Assembly (NCBI GenBank): GCA_014523695.1
Contig: JAATVS010000331.1
Location: 1-17,996, forward strand
DNA length: 17,996 nt
Direction of reading: 5' to 3'
DNA from: Nitrososphaerales archaeon TH5895
GTDB lineage: Archaea; Thermoproteota; Nitrososphaeria; Nitrososphaerales; Nitrososphaeraceae
A program made the translations under genes and the position numbers. Position 1 is the first letter of the stretch; every line of letters begins with the position of its first letter. This document shows positions 14,302-17,996 of the stretch, piece after piece. The notes below the pieces were generated by a model. It saw only the letters and a list, made by a program, of their open reading frames with translations. It did no database searches and had not been told where the DNA came from.

Positions 14302-14508
14302 CTACATAGAACGCAGAAATAATACTGCAGCTGCAACGGAGAAGATAATACCCACTGTCATGAAAATAAATGCTATCCCAAGGCTGTCATATTTTCTATT
14401 ATTTACTTCTTGATCGAAATCTATCGCATCGCCTAGCTGTTGTACTAACATTATTTCTTCGTACGCATCTGGATTTTGCCACAAGAAATTAATTGATTCA
14501 ACAATCAA
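14302..14508 (-). CDS. Small tail-anchored membrane protein
   Basis: A 68-residue frame: an acidic, hydrophilic N-terminal part (FLWQNPDAYEEIMLVQQLGD, then AIDFDQEVNNRKYDS) and one strong C-terminal transmembrane helix (LGIAFIFMTVGIIFSVAAAV) ending LFLRSM. Start would be TTG 14506-14508; no ATG exists before residue 20, so the N-terminus may be shorter, leaderless, or truncated. It is divergent from the 46-residue gene that starts 27 bp away, implying a shared, very compact promoter region. Family unknown. Confidence 0.5.
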   Translation of the reverse strand: MIVESINFLWQNPDAYEEIMLVQQLGDAIDFDQEVNNRKYDSLGIAFIFMTVGIIFSVAAAVLFLRSM

Positions 14509-14535
14509 TCAGGTAAGACATTTAATCATACAAGA

Positions 14536-14676
14536 ATGTCTGAAGCAGAACTACCTTCTTATGAAGAAAATCCATATTATTACGATTGTGTAGAGCAGTA
14601 CAAAGAGGAATATGATGTAATCATAAACCGCAGTGACCCAACCAGTACAGATCTTTGTGAGGATTTATTAAAATAA
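14536..14676 (+). CDS. Very small acidic Tyr-rich protein
   Basis: An ATG frame of 46 codons: MSEAELPSYEENPYYYDCVE then QYKEEYDVIINRSDPTSTDL and CEDLLK. It is strongly acidic and tyrosine-rich, with two cysteines 23 residues apart, and has no hydrophobic segment, so it is probably cytoplasmic. Codon use is natural. It is divergent from the small membrane gene 14302-14508. I know no homologue. It could be a regulatory or toxin-antitoxin-type small protein, but nothing in the sequence shows this. Confidence 0.45.
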   Translation: MSEAELPSYEENPYYYDCVEQYKEEYDVIINRSDPTSTDLCEDLLK

Positions 14677-14875
14677 TTTCACATTTACCATAGAGGAAAT
14701 ATGGAAAGAGGTATTAAGCAATAGTTATCCCGATAATTCAGGGTTAGAGTACGTGAGGATATTTATTAGAGGGCACTCAATGGAGACGGATAATGAAATG
14801 GACGTAGACGTTCCTACTGATAGGGTGACTCTTACTAATAGAGGACGTACCAGGTGTTCCAAAGAAGACGAATAA
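14672..14875 (+). pseudogene. Unidentified coding fragment lacking its start
   Basis: 67 codons open after TAA 14669-14671 to TAA 14873-14875: FTFTIEEIWKEVLSNSYPDN, then SGLEYVRIFIRGHSMETDNE and MDVDVPTDRVTLTNRGR. Composition is clearly protein-like, with an amphipathic N-terminal helix. The first in-frame ATG is at about residue 37, so the gene has lost its beginning; it starts inside the last codons of the 46-residue gene, in another frame. Family not recognised. Confidence 0.35.
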
Positions 14876-14930
14876 TGCTTTAAAACCTCGCGCTAACGCA
14901 AAATTATATAAACATTGATATGTGTAATAA

Positions 14931-15110
14931 TATTCGATAAATTTGGATAAATCAATTCCTAGCACTGTTCCCAATACTGACTCATTGGCCCTTGGTACAT
15001 TAGCCGTAGGCTTTTGAGCCGACGGAGATTTGGTGGGGAAAAATACCATTATCATTCTGATAGCTGATTGTATTGTCGAAGCGAATTCAATAGGTCATTC
15101 TTTGAGATGA
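14931..15110 (+). pseudogene. Coding fragment with one in-frame TGA
   Basis: A 59-codon plus-strand frame interrupted only by TGA at 15015-15017: INLDKSIPSTVPNTDSLALG before the stop and GKNTIIILIADCIVEANSIG after it. No ATG start. The opposite strand is open over much of this (14777-15055), but that frame also runs through the better-supported plus-strand fragment 14672-14875, so I prefer the plus strand. Family unknown. Confidence 0.25.
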
Positions 15111-15203
15111 CTGCTGGATTCAAGCTGGTATTATCGGCTTTACTTTCCGTAAGCGTTGAAAGTTGCTGTCGACCGTAATCGACAATGCAATAGATCTGTC
15201 TAA

Positions 15204-15338
15204 GTGACTGAAGAACAGCTTAATGCTATACCAAATGAAACGTAGAGAGATGTACTACTTTTAGCCCATAGGGAAACAAAGAAAACTGGTCGGATGCAGA
15301 AAGACCACGTTAAATGCGGATTTGATAAGTTCCTATAG
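15204..15338 (+). pseudogene. Small gene with one in-frame TAG
   Basis: From GTG 15204-15206 a 44-codon frame ends at TAG 15336-15338 and is broken only by TAG 15243-15245: TEEQLNAIPNET before it and RDVLLLAHRETKKTGRMQKD then HVKCGFDKFL after it. The two halves read smoothly as one helical, charged domain. Family not recognised. It lies just upstream of the radical-SAM fragment. Confidence 0.35.
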
Positions 15339-15357
15339 TTTGCCATAATAGAATAGT

Positions 15358-15501
15358 ATGATTCCATTCAGTACATTTATCTTGAAAATTGTCAGCAGAT
15401 GTAATCTGAATTGTTCATATTGTTATGTATATAATAGCGCAGACTCTCGCTGGCGCGAACAACCCGCGTCATTGGAACCCCTAACTTATTTTTGGGTTTG
15501 A
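15358..15501 (+). pseudogene. Radical SAM/SPASM maturase, N-terminal fragment
   Basis: ATG 15358 opens MIPFSTFILKIVSRCNLNCS then YCYVYNSADSRWREQPAS. The C-N-L-N-C-S-Y-C motif is the CxxxCxxC [4Fe-4S]-cluster site of radical SAM enzymes, and the surrounding F-x-L-K-x-x-S-R-C-N-L-x-C-x-Y-C-Y-x-Y-x-x-A-D-x-x-W-R-x-(Q/R)-P pattern is that of the FxsB/anaerobic-sulfatase-maturase-like radical SAM/SPASM group, which modify peptides or proteins. Such enzymes have roughly 350-450 residues; here homology stops after about 40, and the frame closes at TGA 15499-15501 inside the 3' end of the opposite-strand HTH gene. A rearrangement at about 15470-15485 has removed the TIM barrel and the SPASM domain. 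Confidence 0.7.
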
Positions 15502-15962
15502 ATATTCTCTAATTTCCTCTCCATTCCTTTCACATTTAGAACAGAAGGACCCCTTTCAAGTAAAGCAAATTTAGCTTCATTACATTCCTTTAATAATCTA
15601 AGTGCTGCGATCTTCTCTTTCACTGTAAGATGAACCCCTTGACTCCAGTCTCCGTACTTATAAAGGCTCCAAGTTTCTCTTCTAATTTCATCCATGCCAT
15701 CTACGCACTGTTTGTAGTAATATGTTAGGTCTCCCTTAGCTAAATCAAAGACAAACCTTTGCGAAAGCTCTTTTAGTAACTTGACATCTCTACTGATGGT
15801 ACTCACATGTACATGTAGAATTTGGGCTATCTCAGTCTCACTATGCCCTTGTGCTAGCATTTGTGCGACTTCTTTCCTACGTTCCTCTATGTAGTAAATC
15901 CATTTCTTTTGCTTGCTCACGTATGATTTTTGCATCTCATTTGTTTTCCGATAGGTTTGCAT
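15486..15962 (-). CDS. Helix-turn-helix DNA-binding protein
   Basis: A 158-residue protein. Residues 28-64 form a resolvase/sigma-like HTH (RRKEVAQMLAQGHSETEIAQ, then ILHVHVSTISRDVKLLKE), with Q-G-H-S-E-T-E-I-A as helix 2 and V-S-T-I-S-R as the recognition helix. The remainder is helical and Tyr/Trp-rich (FVFDLAKGDLTYYYKQCVDG, then LRLLKECNEAKFALLERGP), a layout I associate with a thaumarchaeal HTH family resembling small-terminase or transposition regulators. No membrane span. Annotated start ATG 15960-15962. An out-of-frame ATG at 16000-16002 gives MDNDNHKQEQLMPHANLSEN, which looks like a genuine N-terminus, so one frameshift near 15942 may have shortened the protein. Confidence 0.75.
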   Translation of the reverse strand: MQTYRKTNEMQKSYVSKQKKWIYYIEERRKEVAQMLAQGHSETEIAQILHVHVSTISRDVKLLKELSQRFVFDLAKGDLTYYYKQCVDGMDEIRRETWSLYKYGDWSQGVHLTVKEKIAALRLLKECNEAKFALLERGPSVLNVKGMERKLENIQTQK

Positions 15963-16142
15963 GAGGCATAAGTTGTTCTTGTTTATGATTATCGTTATCC
16001 ATAGTATATTATAGGAACTTCTTGTTAATAAGCGTTACTGATAGTTGGTAACTTACTCTTTGAGGTCAATGTAATTAAAGTAAATTGCTTTTTAGGAGAG
16101 GTCAGTTCAAAAAGCCAGAATTACTTAGAATAGAAAAAAAGG

Positions 16143-16511
16143 CTACGGATAAGTAAAGCTTAGTTCCTCTGGGCTTTTTTCGTCCGAATTTATAACTGTC
16201 TTACAGACATGATAACCTCTATCATCATTTAGACACACCTGAATGTCCTGACCTGCTTCCAAGGAGTATGGCAACTCTATGACTCGGTATAACGAATTTG
16301 TATTTATTCCACGTATCTCAACATCATCATCGTACACCCAATCTATCATATCGTAGTAGGATCCTTCACCATATCTTTGTCCATTAATTGTAAACCATGC
16401 ATCACCTAAGTTATTTCCATTTGCTCCCAATATAGCTTGACGATCAAAATCAATCGTTGGTCTGCAAAACAGTCGAGATAACGCAATAAAGAATTTGTGT
16501 AGTAACAACAA
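16143..16511 (-). pseudogene. Partial copy of the secreted-protein C-terminal domain
   Basis: Residues about 19-122 repeat domain 2 of the protein at 13474-14115: AILGANGNNLGDAWFTINGQ, DVEIRGINTNSL, CLNDDRGYHVCKTV, ending SFTYP then TAG as in the parent. Nucleotide identity is high (I estimate about 80 percent by eye) with many synonymous changes, so the copy was under selection or is an old paralogue. Similarity begins abruptly at PTIDFDRQ (about 16456); upstream, MLLLHKFFIALSRLF is not the family's domain 1 and there is no ATG, only TTG 16509-16511. The signal peptide and the first domain are lost, so export is doubtful. Confidence 0.75.
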
Positions 16512-17028
16512 AGTAGTAAAGACTTATCTATGTTTATCTCGACATTTACTTGTGAAATTCTTTGGGGTCGAAGTAGAGGTTAGTGAAATAAGGGAAATTT
16601 ATGAAGACATAAGCGGCTATTTCAAAAGGGAAGAAGAGCAAATATGTATGGGATTAAAAATTGCAAATGAAAACATCGAGCAATGGCATAGGGACATTGT
16701 AAATTTTTTTGGAATAGTTGTAATGAATACATCTACCTATGGTGATTTTTACATATTCACAAATAGAACGGAAAGGGTGCCAATTGTCGAACGTTCATTA
16801 ATTTTCTTTAATAGTCCTAGAATTAGGAACTTTAAGAATGGCATATTCGATCCGCAATTCGAACAATTGAGTAATACTTTAGCCAGTTATGAAGGAAGCG
16901 CAGTTGGTCATAAAGTTGAATGGTTAGATGAGGCTGCTGGTAAAAATATTGAATGGTCACGACAGGCTGATGATGAATTTATAAACGTAGATAGACGAAT
17001 AGTCAACAAGTGGACATTGTTGTTATGA
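16466..17028 (+). pseudogene. Unknown gene truncated at both ends
   Basis: A long plus-strand coding stretch (about 187 codons): FFGVEVEVSEIREIYEDISG, YFKREEEQICMGLKIANENI, then FGIVVMNTSTYGDFYIFTNR and ERSLIFFNSPRIRNFKNGIF. Soluble, charged, mixed alpha/beta; no motif recognised. The frame stays open into the inverted domain copy on the left with no credible start (TTG 16495 only), and on the right ends at TGA 17026-17028 within the C-terminal coding part of the convergent HNH gene. Both ends therefore look like rearrangement junctions, and I treat it as an internal gene fragment, although the main body has no stops. Confidence 0.5.
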
Positions 17029-17366
17029 CAATTAGAACATAAAACAATGCATTTTTCCAATTCATTTTCTAGGTTGAATAACATCACACAATTCTTGACC
17101 ATTTCAGGTATAGGACGCTTTTTTTCCGCTGGGTCTACGTGGTGAAACTGTAGTGTTTCAGGTGAGTTCTCCTTGCAAACAACGCATCTAAAATTTGATT
17201 TATATTCATTAAACCACTCTCTGTATCTCTCTCTTTTAGACATGTTACTTTCGGATACCTGTTTTTTTGCATGCTCTTCCTCGGTCGAATAAAAGACCCA
17301 CAAAAGTTCTTCCGAGGTATCGTCCCCACGATATTCTACTACTAGGACTGGACGCTTAAAGTACAT
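16908..17366 (-). CDS. HNH endonuclease-like protein with foreign tail
   Basis: A 152-residue frame. C61-V-V-C64 and C110-S-N-C113-H form the zinc-binding pairs around LQFHHVDPAEKKRP (H75, H76, D78), the beta-beta-alpha-metal HNH core seen in small phage and archaeal HNH proteins. Family members normally end shortly after C-x-N-C-H-R-K-L-H; here NCHNNNVH is followed by LLTIRLSTFINSSSACRDHS, which is antisense to the neighbouring plus-strand coding fragment. The true C-terminus was replaced near 17015-17025. An internal ATG (residue 42, MSKRERYREW, at 17241-17243) matches the usual HNH beginning better than the long start, so the first 41 residues may not belong. The core is intact, so activity is possible. 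Confidence 0.7.
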   Translation of the reverse strand: MYFKRPVLVVEYRGDDTSEELLWVFYSTEEEHAKKQVSESNMSKRERYREWFNEYKSNFRCVVCKENSPETLQFHHVDPAEKKRPIPEMVKNCVMLFNLENELEKCIVLCSNCHNNNVHLLTIRLSTFINSSSACRDHSIFLPAASSNHSTL

Positions 17367-17597
17367 CTACGACAATACACCCAAGAAGGTGCTAGTAAAA
17401 CTTACTGCCATGTCATATAGATTGACTGGCAACCATAACCTATGCTTCTAATAGCCACCAGCCAACTCCGTATTATTATTAATATCTCATCTTCCATTCG
17501 AAGATATATGACGAATGGATAGAAATAATTCAAAAGACTTTAGACGCTCTAAAGAAAGGTAGACCTGGTCAATGACAGTCTATGTTACTAATTCAAA

Positions 17598-17634
17598 GGT
17601 AACAAAGTCCTGAGCGTGAAAGTGTTAAAATATC
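17598..17634 (+). repeat. 37-bp dispersed repeat, copy B (inverted to copy A)
   Basis: Matches the reverse complement of 3610-3646 with one mismatch (17612). Similarity continues to the right with TCGCTAGTGATAT and then in patches to about 17700, including ATCATGCATTAATAAGGTACGATA against the equivalent part of copy A. To the left similarity fades quickly. Confidence 0.7.
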
Positions 17635-17742
17635 GCTAGTGATATAATTAGGAATTAGTTATCATGCATTAATAAGGTACGATAGTCATGCATATCTGGT
17701 CATAGTGATCTCTTATGATTTGTTTCAATCATACTTAATGTA

Positions 17743-17750
17743 GTTTTATA
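17743..17750 (+). promoter_or_regulatory. Possible TATA box of the micropeptide gene
   Basis: TTTTATAC lies about 25-32 bp upstream of the ATG at 17775, the classic archaeal TATA-to-start spacing for a leaderless transcript. Confidence 0.35.
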
Positions 17751-17774
17751 CGCTGGGTCTAGGATAATAATAAT

Positions 17775-17849
17775 ATGGGAAAAGCATTTGGCCTACTATG
17801 TGCATTGTTTGCAATCGGAATCGCTATAGCATTGATCATCGATAGTTAG
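17775..17849 (+). CDS. 24-residue single-span membrane peptide
   Basis: ATG frame of 24 codons: MGKAFGLLCALFAIGIAIAL then IIDS. After a short basic start (GK) the whole peptide is one hydrophobic helix of about 19 residues with small-residue spacing (G-x-x-x-A, G-I-A-I-A), ending in an acidic D-S, consistent with an inside-to-outside span. Codon use is natural and a TATA-like element lies at leaderless distance upstream. Very small membrane proteins of this sort often assist larger membrane complexes; no partner is evident here. Usually missed by gene finders because of length. Confidence 0.45.
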   Translation: MGKAFGLLCALFAIGIAIALIIDS

Positions 17850-17996
17850 TTGCCTAAATGACCCAAATTATCTTATCTCTGAATATCCCATATGATAACT
17901 CACTGACTGACTATTCTTCGACTTACACATTTTATGAATCTAGCTTTAGACTATCTTTCTTAGCCCTAATTAACACATAATCCAACATTCCATTCA

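Larger units (their letters stand above)
17367..17774. other. Intergenic stretch with repeat and coding debris
   Basis: A plus-strand piece at 17483-17575 reads IYDEWIEIIQKTLDALKKGR then PGQ and stop, which is protein-like but has no start. Copy B of the 37-bp repeat follows at 17598-17634 and its diverged flank runs to about 17700. The right end carries a likely TATA element for the micropeptide gene. No complete gene was seen. Confidence 0.5.

Noticed and set aside
14777..15055. Minus-strand 92-codon frame
   Set aside because: Antisense to two plus-strand fragments with better composition, and no recognised motif; the plus strand is preferred although it has an internal stop.
1961..15245. 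Stop-codon reassignment or selenocysteine/pyrrolysine readthrough
   Set aside because: TGA, TAA and TAG all occur as interrupting stops and no SECIS-like or PYL context was seen; simple gene decay explains them.
17135..17329. Minus-strand 64-codon frame
   Set aside because: A shadow frame of the HNH protein gene.

Overview
The window looks like accessory DNA from an ammonia-oxidising archaeon (Thaumarchaeota/Nitrososphaerota, soil Nitrososphaera or Nitrosocosmicus type). I infer this from AT-rich DNA with low gene density, a stand-alone TRAM-domain protein, small CxxC zinc-ribbon proteins, many secreted low-complexity Ser/Asp/Pro-rich proteins, frequent TTG/GTG starts without clear Shine-Dalgarno sites, and AT-rich boxes upstream of genes. 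No rRNA, tRNA, CRISPR array or complete transposase was seen.

Layout. 1-3.3 kb: a small CxxC protein, a large polytopic membrane protein (minus), small zinc-ribbon genes (minus) and the TRAM protein (minus), with two short broken reading frames between them. 3.3-6.2 kb: almost entirely gene debris, including a frameshifted zinc-ribbon gene, the nuclease end of a Type III restriction Res subunit, a truncated YVTN beta-propeller gene interrupted by a perfect 49-bp tandem duplication, and several unidentified fragments, one with a 38-bp duplication. 6.2-11.4 kb: the intact core, three predicted cell-surface or secreted proteins: a membrane-anchored NEW3-like protein, an acidic DDSSP-repeat protein and a 794-residue PKD-domain protein. 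11.4-13.1 kb: debris again (an HTH fragment, a membrane-anchored fragment, and a DUF5655-like nuclease domain frameshifted and joined to a TPR tail). 13.4-14.7 kb: a secreted two-domain protein and a divergent pair of very small genes. 14.7-17.4 kb: more fragments (a radical-SAM N-terminus, a partial inverted copy of the secreted-protein domain, an unknown gene cut at both ends, an HNH protein with a foreign tail) around one intact HTH gene. 17.4-18 kb: a repeat element and a 24-residue membrane peptide.

The most striking property is the mosaic structure: many segments are clearly coding but end abruptly inside another gene's sequence, carry a single in-frame stop, or are split by a short duplication. 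A 37-bp sequence is conserved with one mismatch in inverted orientation about 14 kb apart (3610-3646 and 17598-17634), with diverged similarity continuing on one side. Together these suggest an integration and deletion hot spot that has accumulated defence genes, surface proteins and maturase genes and then decayed. I do not see one complete new system; the best leads are the radical-SAM fragment, the restriction remnants and the dispersed element.
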